DNA of 64,000 bases from JAFGVL01 sp963662245 (GCA_963662245.2 CAXXVQ010000009.1:372001-436000); one strand, 5' to 3'; positions 19,093 to 28,314 are shown, counted from the first letter of the stretch. Notes: generated from the sequence alone by a model not told the origin. A program made the numbers and translations.

Positions 19093-22092
19093 ATGCAAAA
19101 CAAAGGATTTGTAAGAGTTATTGCAGTAGCCTTGATTTTGGTATGTTCTTTTTACCTTTCATTCAGCTTTGTAACTAATCATTACAGCAAAGCAGCAAAA
19201 GAATATGCGCAAGGTGATAGCGAAAAGTATTACAATTATTTAGATTCAGTTTCTACTGAGAAAGTTTGGTTTGGTTACACATTAAAAGACTGCCGTGAGA
19301 AAGAGATCAACTTAGGTCTTGACCTTAAAGGGGGTATGAATGTTATCCTTGAGATTTCTGTTCCGGATATCGTTAAAGCTTTATCAAACGACAACAAATC
19401 AGAAGTATTTAACAAAGCACTTGCTAATGCAATTGCAAAACAAACAAATAGCCAAGAAAACTTCTTGACATTATTTGAACAATCTATTTATGAACTGGAT
19501 CCAAATGTCCGTTTATCTACAATTTTCAGCACATTTGAATTAAAAGATAAAATCTCTTTAAGCTCTACGAATGAAGAAGTAATGGAGGTTTTGAGAACTG
19601 AGGTTGATGATGCTGTTTCTAACTCATTTAATGTGTTGCGTACTCGTATCGACCGTTTTGGTGTGGTACAACCAAATATTCAACGCCTTGAAAACTCAGG
19701 TCGTATTCTTGTAGAACTTCCAGGTATTAAAGAACCTGCTCGTGTTCGTAAATTACTTCAAGGAACTGCAAACCTAGAGTTCTGGCAAACATATGAGCTA
19801 TCAGAAATAGTTCAAGGTATTGAAGCTGCAAATGCTGCTTTGAAAGTTGTTGTTGCCGGAGAAGATACTACTGCTGTAGCAGAAGTTGCTGCAGATACTG
19901 CTGCTGTTGCCGCTGTAGATTCAAAACAATCTGCAATGGATAGCCTTGCTGCTGTAATGGGCGCTTCAAAAGAGAATAATGCTAAGTCTGAAAAGACAAA
20001 AGCTCAAATGGAAAAAGAAAATCCTATTTATAGCATTCTTCAATTATCTGTTTCACAAAGCGGACAAGTTGTTCCTGGTCCTATCGTAGGGGTAGCTCAC
20101 TATGCTGATACAGCTAAAATCAATGCTTACTTCCAAATGAAACAAGTGAAAGAGTTATTCCCTCGTGATCTTGACTTCAAATGGGGTGTAAAAGCAATTG
20201 ACGAAAAAGATACTTATTACCAATTATATGCAATCAAATCTAACAGAGATCAAAAAGCAACTCTTGAAGGTGATGTAATTACTGATGCTTCTACTGATTT
20301 TGCTCAACACTCTGCTTATGCTTCTGTAAACATGCAAATGAACCCTGACGGTGCTAATGTTTGGGCTCGCATGACTGAAGAAAATATTGGAAGATGTATT
20401 GCAATCGTATTGGATGGATATGTATATTCTGCTCCACGCGTTAATGATAAAATCTCAGGAGGTCGTTCTCAAATCACAGGTAACTTTACTGTAGAAGAGG
20501 CGAAAGACTTAGCCAATGTGTTGAAGTCGGGTAAAATGCCGGCTCCAGCTCGTATCGTTCAGGAGGATGTAGTTGGTCCATCTTTAGGACATGAAGCTAT
20601 TACTCATGGTCTTTACTCGTTTATTATCGCATTTATCTTAGTATTAATCTACATGGTATTCTTCTACGGACTTGTACCAGGGTTAATTGCTGATGGAGTG
20701 TTGTTCTTAAATGTGTTCTTCTTATTTGGTATTCTAGCTTCATTCAAAGCTGTATTGACATTACCTGGTATTGCCGGTATCGTGTTAACACTAGGTATGG
20801 CTGTAGATACGAATGTCCTTATCTATGAGCGTATTCGTGAAGAGTTAAAAGCAGGTAAAGGTTTAGCTAAAGCAGTTGCTGAAGGTTACCAACATGCTTC
20901 ATCTGCAATTATTGATGCCAACTTAACAACAATCATTACCGGTATTATCTTATTTGTATTTGGTACAGGTCCTATCAAAGGTTTTGCTACTACATTGATT
21001 ATCGGTATCGTTACTTCGTTAATCACAGGATTTGTTCTTTCAAGATTAACTTACGAATTATTGATTGCAAAAGATAAATTGAAAGACCTTACTTTCTCTA
21101 CTAAAATTACAGAGAATTGGTTTCAAAATATGAAACTGAACTTCGTAGGTATGAGAAAAACGGGTTATATCATTTCTGGATCTCTTATTGTAATTTCTTT
21201 CATTTCATTTGCAACTAGAGGTTTAGATCAAGGTATTGACTTTAGTGGTGGTCGTAACTATGTAGTTAGCTTTGATAAGAGTGTAAAAACTGAAGAAGTA
21301 AAAGGTTTATTGACAGATGCTTTTGATGGTCAAACACCAAATGTTATTACAATTAAATCTAGCAATGTAGATAACTCTGATAACCGTGTTAGAATTTCTA
21401 CAAACTTTAAGATTAAAGATAGCTCTACATCTGTTGACGGTGAAATCGTAGAACGCTTGTATAAAGGTTTAACTCCGCTATTAGCTGAAGGAACTACTTT
21501 AGAGCAATTTACCAACCAAAACATTATGAGTTCTCAAAAAGTAGGACCTACTGTTGCTGATGATATCAAAGCTTCTGCTGTTTGGGCAGTATTATTTGCA
21601 ATCATTGCAATTGGTTTATATATCTTAATTCGTTTCCGCAATGTAGCATTCTCAGTGGGTGGTATTGTTGCTTTGATTCACGATACTGTGATTGTATTAG
21701 GAGCTTACTCATTATTGTATAGCATCATGCCATTCTCTATGGAGATTGACCAAGCATTTATTGCAGCTATCCTTACAGTAGTAGGTTACTCTATCAATGA
21801 TACGGTGATTATTTTTGACCGTGTGCGTGAGTATCGTACTTTGTATCCAAAACGCAAAGCTACTGAGAACTCAAACAACGCATTGAACTCTACATTGGCT
21901 CGTACATTTAATACTTCATTCACTACTGCTATTGTATTATTAGCAATCTTTATCTTTGGTGGTGAAAGTATTAAAGGATTCGTATTTGCCTTGTTAATCG
22001 GTATCGTTGTGGGTACTTATTCATCATTATTCGTAGCTGTTCCGGTAGCTCATGATATTATGAGAAAGAAAGAAGGGAAAATTGAAGAATAA
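19093..22092 (+). CDS. secDF: Fused protein translocase subunit SecDF
   Basis: 999 residues joining SecD and SecF in one chain, as is usual in Bacteroidota. SecDF uses the proton gradient to pull secreted proteins through SecYEG. The SecD half has TM1 (about 8-27), the LGLDLKGGMNV motif, a large periplasmic region with RTRIDRFGVVQPNIQR, and five further TM segments (about 500-650) containing GMAVDTNVLIYERIREE. The SecF half starts near 680 with a TM, GIDFSGGRNYV, and five TM segments with GYSINDTVIIFDRVRE. An Ala/Val-rich insertion around 255-315 is probably a low-complexity linker. An upstream -7 box and a downstream terminator make it a single-gene transcript. Its product supports the heavy secretome seen nearby. 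Confidence 0.96.
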   Translation: MQNKGFVRVIAVALILVCSFYLSFSFVTNHYSKAAKEYAQGDSEKYYNYLDSVSTEKVWFGYTLKDCREKEINLGLDLKGGMNVILEISVPDIVKALSNDNKSEVFNKALANAIAKQTNSQENFLTLFEQSIYELDPNVRLSTIFSTFELKDKISLSSTNEEVMEVLRTEVDDAVSNSFNVLRTRIDRFGVVQPNIQRLENSGRILVELPGIKEPARVRKLLQGTANLEFWQTYELSEIVQGIEAANAALKVVVAGEDTTAVAEVAADTAAVAAVDSKQSAMDSLAAVMGASKENNAKSEKTKAQMEKENPIYSILQLSVSQSGQVVPGPIVGVAHYADTAKINAYFQMKQVKELFPRDLDFKWGVKAIDEKDTYYQLYAIKSNRDQKATLEGDVITDASTDFAQHSAYASVNMQMNPDGANVWARMTEENIGRCIAIVLDGYVYSAPRVNDKISGGRSQITGNFTVEEAKDLANVLKSGKMPAPARIVQEDVVGPSLGHEAITHGLYSFIIAFILVLIYMVFFYGLVPGLIADGVLFLNVFFLFGILASFKAVLTLPGIAGIVLTLGMAVDTNVLIYERIREELKAGKGLAKAVAEGYQHASSAIIDANLTTIITGIILFVFGTGPIKGFATTLIIGIVTSLITGFVLSRLTYELLIAKDKLKDLTFSTKITENWFQNMKLNFVGMRKTGYIISGSLIVISFISFATRGLDQGIDFSGGRNYVVSFDKSVKTEEVKGLLTDAFDGQTPNVITIKSSNVDNSDNRVRISTNFKIKDSSTSVDGEIVERLYKGLTPLLAEGTTLEQFTNQNIMSSQKVGPTVADDIKASAVWAVLFAIIAIGLYILIRFRNVAFSVGGIVALIHDTVIVLGAYSLLYSIMPFSMEIDQAFIAAILTVVGYSINDTVIIFDRVREYRTLYPKRKATENSNNALNSTLARTFNTSFTTAIVLLAIFIFGGESIKGFVFALLIGIVVGTYSSLFVAVPVAHDIMRKKEGKIEE

Positions 22093-22111
22093 TCTTTAAT
22101 AGATATTTCAT

Positions 22112-22146
22112 AAAAAAGGCTTCTCAAAAATTGAGAAGCCTTTTTT
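22112..22146. terminator. Bidirectional terminator between secDF and the hydrolase gene
   Basis: A 16-bp perfect stem built on GGCTTCTCAA and its complement, with a 3-nt loop, A6 on one side and T6 on the other. The hydrolase stop codon (22145-22147) lies inside its end, so both convergent genes use it. Confidence 0.92.
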
Positions 22147-23056
22147 ATTTTATCCAATTGATAGTGTCTGCTAAAGCTTTGTCCCGTATCTCTTTCTTTG
22201 AAAGATAGATGTCATGGATTGCTTTGTTGTATGTCTTAAAACTAACCCTGTATGAAAGCTGTTCTCCATATTTCTTAATGTGTTTTACATTGAGCACAAT
22301 GTCTTTTTCCTCTACTTCTTTTGAGTATTTTCTTGGTGATGCAGATTCTTCTGAGGTTTGTATCAATACTGGTACTGATAGTTGATGTTTGCGAGTTTCT
22401 TTTTGAGCTTTATCAATGGCGTGTATCCATGCGTAGTAAGCAGGAATACCACTAACAGGTTTCCAGTCTAAGTTAAAATCCCATTCTCCATTATAATCCT
22501 TGTGTACCGTTTTTGTGTAATGTGGCGAAAGAGCCTCCTTAACAGCCGAATATGGAAATAGTTTAGCCATTGGCCCGGCAATAAATTTCCCTAAACTTCT
22601 TTTGATAGCAGGTTTGTAAAACTCTAAAAAAGGAGAGTTTAGTACCAGTCTGTTAATTCTTGATTTATAAACTCCCTTTTGTGCATACAAACATGCCAAT
22701 AAGCCGCCTGTAGAATGACCTAGTAAAGCTATTGTTTCACTTTCATGAGCAATATGCTCCATGGCATAGTCAATCTCTTCGAAATATTCCTCCATCTGTT
22801 TGCAGTAGTGTACATGCTGATGAGGTAGGAGAGAGTGCCCGTATTTACGAAGCTCTAAAGCGTAGAAATTAAATCCGGCATTTAGAAAAGCCTCGGTCAT
22901 GTGAGGATGAAAGAAGTAGTCGCTAAATCCGTGTAAATATAAGACAGCTCCTCTTCCGGCTTTATTGCTTTTGGCCGAGATTATTGTCGCTGTAACAGCG
23001 CCTTCATAGTCATTCTTTAGGGGAATGGTTTTGTAGTTAAAGTCTTCTAAAGTCAT
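22145..23056 (-). CDS. Alpha/beta hydrolase, serine aminopeptidase S33 / monoglyceride-lipase type
   Basis: 303 residues, no signal peptide, so cytoplasmic. The alpha/beta-hydrolase marks are the oxyanion-hole stretch LYLHGFSDYF, the nucleophile elbow LLGHSTGG (S115) and a C-terminal His in KAIHDIYLSKKE. The Asp of the triad is not obvious by eye; the region VPVLIQTSEESASP is where it would lie. It resembles lysophospholipase/monoacylglycerol-lipase-like proteins (Hydrolase_4). Convergent with secDF and divergent from pnp. Substrate unknown. Confidence 0.8.
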   Translation of the reverse strand: MTLEDFNYKTIPLKNDYEGAVTATIISAKSNKAGRGAVLYLHGFSDYFFHPHMTEAFLNAGFNFYALELRKYGHSLLPHQHVHYCKQMEEYFEEIDYAMEHIAHESETIALLGHSTGGLLACLYAQKGVYKSRINRLVLNSPFLEFYKPAIKRSLGKFIAGPMAKLFPYSAVKEALSPHYTKTVHKDYNGEWDFNLDWKPVSGIPAYYAWIHAIDKAQKETRKHQLSVPVLIQTSEESASPRKYSKEVEEKDIVLNVKHIKKYGEQLSYRVSFKTYNKAIHDIYLSKKEIRDKALADTINWIK

Positions 23057-23185
23057 AGTTAAATACAGTTGAAGATTTTAGCCCAAAAATAGTAAAATTC
23101 GTGAAGGATTACTCCAGTTGTAGGGCATTTGATTGTAAATCTTTTGCTTAGAATATATTCGAGGTTTAACTTGTGATTTTTTTCG

Positions 23186-23193
23186 TACATTTG
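23186..23193 (+). promoter_or_regulatory. -7 box (TACATTTG) of pnp
   Basis: Exact TAnnTTTG followed by C, 41 bp upstream of the pnp ATG. Confidence 0.55.
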
Positions 23194-23234
23194 CCCCCGA
23201 TAAAAAAGAATTATAAAAATTTAAACTATTAAAG

Positions 23235-25391
23235 ATGAATGTAGTTACTAAAACTATCACATTGGGTGATGGTCGTACCATTGAAATCGAAACAGGGAAA
23301 TTGGCGAAACAAGCTGATGGTTCTGTTATGGTGAAAATGGGAAAAACAATGTTGTTAGCAACAGTTTGTTCCGCAACAGAGGTTAAACCTGGAACGGATT
23401 TTATGCCGCTTTCGGTTGATTACAAAGAGAAATTTGCGTCAAACGGTCGTTTCCCGGGTGGATTCTTACGCCGTGAGGGTCGCCCATCTGATTATGAAAT
23501 CCTTGTGTCTCGTTTAGTTGACCGTGCATTGCGCCCACTATTCCCGGATGATTATCATGCAGATACTTTTGTGAATGTTACACTTTTCTCTGCTGACGGA
23601 GAAGATATGCCGGATGCATTAGCAGGTTTGGCAGCTTCTGCTTGTTTAGCAGTGTCTGATATTCCTTTCAACGGACCTATTTCTGAGGTGCGTGTTGCTC
23701 GTATCAATGGTGAATTTGTTGTGAATCCAACTTTTGCTCAACTAGCAGAAGCTGATATGGAAATTATCGTTGCTGCAACGATGGACAACATCATGATGGT
23801 AGAGGGTGAAATGAAAGAAGTAAGCGAAGATGATTTACTTAACGCAATGAAAGTTGCACACGAAGAAATCAAGAAACATTGTCAAGTACAAATGGAATTG
23901 ATGGAAGCGGTAGGCAAAACAGTTAAACGCGAATACTGTCATGAAGAAAATGACGAAGATCTTAAAAAAGATATTTGGGAAAAAACTTATGACAAAGTGT
24001 ACAAAGTTGCTACTGCTTGTGATGCAAACAAAAACAGCAGAGCTGTGAACTTTGGTGCAGTTAAGAAAGAATATATCGAAAGCCTTGATCCTGAATATGC
24101 TGCTGAAAAAGCGGAATTGATCGGTCGTTACTATCACGCTGTTGAGAAAGAAGCAATGCGTCGTTCTATCCTTGATGAAGGAAAACGCCTTGATGGTCGT
24201 AAAACAACTGAAATCCGTCCTATTTGGTCTGAAATCGATTACCTTCCGGGAGCACACGGTTCAGCTATCTTTACTCGTGGTGAAACTCAATCATTAACTA
24301 CCGTTACTTTAGGTACAAAAATGGATGAGAAAATCGTTGACGAAGCTTTAATTAGCGGAAAAGAGCGTTTCTTATTACACTATAACTTCCCTCCATTCTC
24401 TACAGGAGAGGCTCGTCCTTCTCGTGGAGTTGGTCGTCGTGAGGTTGGTCACGGTAACTTAGCATTCCGTGCTTTGAAACCAATGATCCCGGCTGACTGT
24501 CCTTATGTAGTGCGTGTTGTTTCTGATATCTTGGAATCTAACGGTTCTTCATCAATGGCAACTGTATGTGCAGGAACATTAGCATTAATGGATGCAGGTG
24601 TGAAAATCGCTAAACCGGTTTCAGGTATCGCAATGGGTCTTATCTCAGAAAACAAAGGGAAAAACTTCGCTGTGCTTTCTGATATCTTAGGTGATGAAGA
24701 TCACTTAGGTGATATGGACTTTAAAGTAACCGGAACAAAAGACGGTATCACTGCTACGCAAATGGATATCAAAGTTGACGGTTTATCATACGAAATTCTT
24801 GAGACAGCTCTTAAACAAGCAAAAGCAGGTCGTGAGCATATCTTAGGAAAAATCCAAGAAACAATTACAGAGCCTCGCGCTGACTTGAAACCACATGCTC
24901 CTCGTATCGATGTAATGTTGATCCCTAAAGAGTTTATTGGTGCAGTAATTGGCCCTGGTGGTAAAATCATTCAAACTATCCAAGCTGAAACAGGAGCAAC
25001 TATCGCTATTGAAGAAGTAGAAGATGGTGGTCGTGTGGAAATTGCAGCTACTAATAAAGAAGCTTTAGATGGTGCTGTAAATCGTATTAAAGCGATTGTA
25101 GCTATTCCTGAGGTTGGTGAGGTTTATCCTTCAAAGGTTAAGTCAATCATGTCTTACGGGGCATTTGTTGAGTTTATGCCAGGTAAAGAAGGTTTACTTC
25201 ATATTTCTGAAATCGACTGGAAACGCTTCGAAACAATGGAAGAAACAGGATTGAAAGAAGGAGAAATCATAGATGTGAAATTATTGGATATCGATAAGAA
25301 AACCGGTAAATTCAAACTTTCTCGTAAAGCATTAATCCCTCGTCCTCCTAAAGAAGACAAACCAGCTGATGAAGCTCCAAAAGCAGAATAA
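23235..25391 (+). CDS. pnp: Polynucleotide phosphorylase
   Basis: 718 residues, full length. The enzyme degrades RNA 3' to 5' by phosphorolysis. Domain order: RNase PH 1 (about 1-230; SVDYKEKFASNGRFPGGFLRREGRPSDYE), alpha-helical linker, RNase PH 2 (about 325-550; GERFLLHYNFPPFSTGE in near-family form, SDILGDEDHLGDMDFKV), KH domain (GAVIGPGGKIIQTIQ) and S1 domain (about 625-700; SIMSYGAFVEFMPGKEGLLHISEI). The tail is acidic and Lys-rich. It is convergent with the DEAD-box helicase gene across the mosaic region, a natural partner in RNA turnover. Its 3' end is copied at 27952-28314. Confidence 0.97.
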   Translation: MNVVTKTITLGDGRTIEIETGKLAKQADGSVMVKMGKTMLLATVCSATEVKPGTDFMPLSVDYKEKFASNGRFPGGFLRREGRPSDYEILVSRLVDRALRPLFPDDYHADTFVNVTLFSADGEDMPDALAGLAASACLAVSDIPFNGPISEVRVARINGEFVVNPTFAQLAEADMEIIVAATMDNIMMVEGEMKEVSEDDLLNAMKVAHEEIKKHCQVQMELMEAVGKTVKREYCHEENDEDLKKDIWEKTYDKVYKVATACDANKNSRAVNFGAVKKEYIESLDPEYAAEKAELIGRYYHAVEKEAMRRSILDEGKRLDGRKTTEIRPIWSEIDYLPGAHGSAIFTRGETQSLTTVTLGTKMDEKIVDEALISGKERFLLHYNFPPFSTGEARPSRGVGRREVGHGNLAFRALKPMIPADCPYVVRVVSDILESNGSSSMATVCAGTLALMDAGVKIAKPVSGIAMGLISENKGKNFAVLSDILGDEDHLGDMDFKVTGTKDGITATQMDIKVDGLSYEILETALKQAKAGREHILGKIQETITEPRADLKPHAPRIDVMLIPKEFIGAVIGPGGKIIQTIQAETGATIAIEEVEDGGRVEIAATNKEALDGAVNRIKAIVAIPEVGEVYPSKVKSIMSYGAFVEFMPGKEGLLHISEIDWKRFETMEETGLKEGEIIDVKLLDIDKKTGKFKLSRKALIPRPPKEDKPADEAPKAE

Positions 25392-25862
25392 TTTAAGCTT
25401 ATTATAAATGAAAAACCATTCCGAGTTCGGGATGGTTTTTTTGTTTGTGTGTAATTATAAAGTATTTTTGGAGAAGATAAGTAATTATCAGCCCGAAGGG
25501 CTAGCTTAATTTAGCCCAACCGAAGGTCACTGACCAAAGGGAAGTAATGGCAACGCCTTGGGGTAGTGAGCAAAGGTAAAGGTTCGGGCTGAAAGCCCAG
25601 CTTAAAAATAAATTGTCCTTACAGGACGCATAAATCTTTGCGTTGATTTTCCCAAGGTGTCGTTTCACTTGCCTTGGGCTAAGATAAACTGGGCTTTCAG
25701 CCCGTTTCGTTATTGATTATGCTGGTGGTAAGGTTTTTTGGATGTAATTGTTGTGAAATGATAATCGGATTGTAAATCCGCCCCGACGGATATTATTTTG
25801 ATAGAGTAAATTATTTTTGTTTGCTTTGCAAGCAAGGCACAGATAGATATCTGCGCCAGCGG
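25029..25862 (+). repeat. Direct repeat, copy 1: pnp 3' end plus downstream region
   Basis: This stretch recurs at 27952-28785 with an offset of 2923 bp. It covers the last 363 bp of pnp, the terminator, paired segments that recall REP-type repeats (CAGCCCGAAGGGCT; GGGCTGAAAGCCC; TCCTTACAGGA; GGGCTTTCAGCCC) and the half hairpin element ending in CTGCGCCAGC. About the first 225 bp are identical between copies; the rest carries scattered differences. Confidence 0.92.
25411..25442 (+). terminator. pnp terminator
   Basis: AAAAACCAT, an inner TCCGA/TCGGG pairing, then ATGGTTTTTTT. It starts 20 bp after the pnp stop. The duplicate copy at 28334 keeps the fold with a different inner stem. Confidence 0.88.
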
Positions 25863-25984
25863 GGCATTTTTTCTTGCTTATGTCTTAGAATGCGGAGGGG
25901 TTATGAAATTTATAATTACGACTCATATCTCAAAGATAGATATTTATAAATATAAAATTATTACTTTTGCTTCGAAGATAAATT

Positions 25985-26031
25985 TTGCGATTCGTGTGAT
26001 GGTCGATAAGCGCCACACGAAGGGATTCGTG
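25985..26031. repeat. Hairpin repeat of the CACACGAA-GGATTCG type, degraded copy
   Basis: GATTCGTGTG and CACACGAAGGGATTCG form an imperfect hairpin followed by TGCGGTAGC. It is a shorter relative of the element at 26716-26779. It lies in the gap between pnp and the 177-residue gene, downstream of a possible -7 box TACTTTTG (25962-25969). Confidence 0.6.
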
Positions 26032-26108
26032 CGGTAGCGGGGGCAATTAAATCATTATACATCTCCAAAAAATAAGAGTGGTTTTTGGAGTAAAATTTAT
26101 ACTGGGTT

Positions 26109-26642
26109 TTGAAAGAGTATAGGGTCACATTTTGGAAATGTATAAAACCAAGCATAAGTACTATGCTGTTTTTAATACTTTTTTTATCATTAATGTTTAT
26201 GTTAATGATATACTTTTTTTATTATGAAAAATTTGTTCCGATTCCATTAATTGGGATAACAGTAGTTATAGCGTTATTAAATATTGTATCAAACTTAGTC
26301 CTACATGTAAATTATTACAAAGAAGACAAGAGAAAGAAAATATTAATTGATTCTGAGAATGAAATTATAAAAATCACTAAAAACGGAAATGAGAAAATAT
26401 TTTATTATAATGAAATTATTAAAGTTACGAAAATTGAAGCGACTTCATCAAAACTTAGTCGATATACTAGCTCAATATCTTGGAGATTATTCTATTACTA
26501 CAGGATTGATTTTAAAGACAATAGCCATCAATATATCACTAGGATTTTAGTGCAGAATTTTGAGAAACTAATACCTAGTATTCCCTGTGAGTATGCTGAA
26601 CAAGGATACCCTATAATTAGGCGTAGCATATGTCGAAGTTAA
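26109..26642 (+). CDS. Hypothetical membrane protein with two TM helices
   Basis: 177 residues from a TTG codon at 26109. An ATG at 26163 would give 159 residues starting MLFLILFLSL. Two adjacent TM helices (about 19-38 and 43-68) are followed by a soluble domain of beta strands (KKILIDSENEIIKI, EKIFYYNEIIKV). That plan is reminiscent of small bacterial membrane-anchored PH-like domains; this is a resemblance, not an assignment. The TTG start keeps a charged N-terminus (KEYRVTFWK) typical of such proteins. It is very AT-rich compared with pnp and sits inside the pnp/deaD mosaic, so it is probably acquired cargo. Function unknown. Confidence 0.6.
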   Translation: MKEYRVTFWKCIKPSISTMLFLILFLSLMFMLMIYFFYYEKFVPIPLIGITVVIALLNIVSNLVLHVNYYKEDKRKKILIDSENEIIKITKNGNEKIFYYNEIIKVTKIEATSSKLSRYTSSISWRLFYYYRIDFKDNSHQYITRILVQNFEKLIPSIPCEYAEQGYPIIRRSICRS

Positions 26643-26715
26643 ACCTGTTGAGCGTAGGCTCCGACTGTGTTCAAGCTAAAAGCAAGTTTCCAACTTGCAG
26701 AAGGCAGGAGCCCCC

Positions 26716-26779
26716 GCTATTGCGCGAATCCTTTCGCGTGATGATAGATAATGCCACACGAAAGGATTCGCGCGGTAGC
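26716..26779. repeat. Long hairpin repeat, complete copy
   Basis: Two 25-bp arms (26716-26740 and 26755-26779) match at 22 of 25 positions around a 14-nt loop. The core reads GCGCGAATCCTTTCGCGTG. It lies between the 177-residue gene and the truncated deaD end. The family also occurs at 25985-26031. Confidence 0.8.
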
Positions 26780-26784
26780 CGAAG

Positions 26785-26818
26785 AAAAACCATTCCGAAT
26801 ATCGGAATGGTTTTTTTT
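26785..26818. terminator. Terminator shared by the 177-residue gene and the deaD fragment
   Basis: AAAAACCATTCCGA, loop ATA, TCGGAATGGTTTTTTTT: a perfect stem with A-run and T-run on its two sides. It abuts the stop codon of the deaD fragment and has the same outer stem as the pnp terminators. Confidence 0.85.
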
Positions 26819-26968
26819 ATTTCCCCTTTCTTTTCTTCGAAGCCATATTTTGAATTTTGTCGCCTCGTTTTTGAGGTTTCTTGTATTTCGGAGGGTTGCG
26901 TTTGTAAGGACCACCAAGATTAACCTTTTGGTTTTTGGCTTTCTTTTCGTGGAAGGCAGCTCCTGCTT
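26817..26968 (-). pseudogene. Truncated 3' end of the DEAD-box helicase gene
   Basis: The minus strand encodes AGAAFHEKKAKNQKVN through QNMASKKRKGK and a TAA stop. At protein level this is the same as the last 49 residues of the complete helicase gene at 30161. At DNA level it differs at several sites. Homology ends at 26968, where the sequence runs into CCCCGCTGGCGCAG. No helicase motif is left, so it is a remnant. Confidence 0.92.
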
Positions 26969-26989
26969 CCCCGCTGGCGCAGACATGAG

Positions 26990-27076
26990 TCCTCGCTAGT
27001 ACAAATATATATTTGTGCTTTGCTGAAAAGCAATTTGATTTGTTCATTGAACAACGCACAGATAGATATCTGCCAG
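26990..27076. repeat. Multi-hairpin element, left copy
   Basis: A string of small palindromes: ACAAATATATATTTGTGC, TTGCTGAAAAGCAA, TTGTTCATTGAACAA and CAGATAGATATCTG, opening with TCCTCGCTAG and closing near CCAGTGGGG. It is nearly identical to 27857-27945, so the 207-residue gene lies between two direct copies. Confidence 0.88.
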
Positions 27077-27216
27077 TGGGGTGAGTATAAGATTATTTTA
27101 AATCGAAAATAAAAACGAATGTTAATCAATACTATTTGTTGGATTTTATTATATATTCGCAACGATTAAAATTTATTATTCGGATATAAACTGTTAACCA
27201 ATTAAATTATTCAATT

Positions 27217-27840
27217 ATGAAAAAGTTATTTCTATTCTTATCTGCAATTACTATCAGCATTGTTTCTGTTGCACAAGTAATGCCTATGGCTGCATTGAAT
27301 TCTGGTGATATTTCATCAATCAGCAATGTGAAAAAAGTAAATATTATTTATGATTACTCAGAAGTTGGAGTAGGTGCTTTCAGAAATGAAGAAGACTACA
27401 TAAATAAAAAGTACGAAGAATATGCTAAAAAGGATAAAGAGAAGGCCGAGAAATTCAAAAGTGGATGGTATTCAGCAAGAAAAGATAAGTTTGAGCCATT
27501 GTTTGAAACAATGTTTAACAAAACAGCTGAAAAGAAAATTAGCATGACTGGTGAAAACTATTCAACAAAGAATGACTATACACTTCTTATAAAAACAACA
27601 TTTGTTGAGCCAGGAATGAATATTGGTATTATGAAGAAACCTGCATATATTGATGTGGAATGTATTTTCAAAGATAAAGAAGGTAAAGAGTTGTGTGCAT
27701 TCTATATTAAAAATGCAATTGGTCAACAGGCCGCAGGATTTGATTATGATGTTAGTTCTCGTTTGAGAGAGAGTTATGCTAAATCAGCTAAAATGCTTGT
27801 TGGAATTATTAAGAAAGAAAGAAAAAAGGCTGGTAAATAA
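27217..27840 (+). CDS. Secreted protein of unknown function
   Basis: 207 residues with a clear signal peptide (MKKLFLFLSAITISIVSVAQ). The mature part is Lys-rich, with an early beta segment (VKKVNIIYDYSEVGVGAF), a charged helical stretch (about 70-95) and a C-terminal helix ending KKERKKAGK. No cysteine pair, lipobox or T9SS sorting domain is seen, so it is probably periplasmic. I do not recognise the family. The gene is flanked by two direct copies of a multi-hairpin element and lies between a truncated deaD end and a truncated pnp end, marking it as accessory cargo. A TATATTCG sequence about 58 bp upstream may be a weak -7 box. Confidence 0.75.
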   Translation: MKKLFLFLSAITISIVSVAQVMPMAALNSGDISSISNVKKVNIIYDYSEVGVGAFRNEEDYINKKYEEYAKKDKEKAEKFKSGWYSARKDKFEPLFETMFNKTAEKKISMTGENYSTKNDYTLLIKTTFVEPGMNIGIMKKPAYIDVECIFKDKEGKELCAFYIKNAIGQQAAGFDYDVSSRLRESYAKSAKMLVGIIKKERKKAGK

Positions 27841-27856
27841 TAAAATAAAAGACACT

Positions 27857-27945
27857 ATCCTCGCTAGCGCAAATATATATTTGTGCTTTGCTGAAAAGCA
27901 ATTTGATTTGTTCATTGAACAACGCACGGATAGATATCCGCGCGC
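27857..27945. repeat. Multi-hairpin element, right copy
   Basis: Same series of palindromes as 26990-27076, opening TCCTCGCTAGCGCAAA and ending GGATAGATATCCGCGCG. The change CAGATAG..CTATCTG-type to GGATAGATATCC is compensatory, keeping the final hairpin. It abuts the pnp fragment at 27952. Confidence 0.88.
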
Positions 27946-27951
27946 GAGAGG

Positions 27952-28314
27952 GGTCGTGTGGAAATTGCAGCTACTAATAAAGAAGCTTTAGATGGTGCTG
28001 TAAATCGTATTAAAGCGATTGTAGCTATTCCTGAGGTTGGTGAGGTTTATCCTTCAAAGGTTAAGTCAATCATGTCTTACGGGGCATTTGTTGAGTTTAT
28101 GCCAGGTAAAGAAGGTTTACTTCATATTTCTGAAATCGACTGGAAACGCTTCGAAACAATGGAAGAAACAGGATTAAAAGAAGGCGAAATCATAGATGTG
28201 AAATTATTGGATATCGATAAGAAAACCGGTAAGTTCAAACTTTCTCGTAAAGCGCTTCTTCCTCGTCCTCCAAAAGAAGACAAACCAGCTGATGAAGCTC
28301 CAAAAGCAGAATAA
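27952..28314 (+). pseudogene. Duplicated 3' end of pnp (S1 domain and tail only)
   Basis: The frame encodes the last 118 residues of PNPase from EIAATNKEALDG to DEAPKAE, with one change, ALIPRPP to ALLPRPP. The RNase PH and KH domains are missing. A GTG at 27958 could in principle start a free S1-domain protein, since the frame and terminator are intact, but no promoter is obvious. I treat it as a remnant. Confidence 0.93.

Noticed and set aside
26751..26999. Plus-strand open frame across the deaD fragment
   Set aside because: It is the antisense of the truncated helicase end and nearby repeats and has no independent support.
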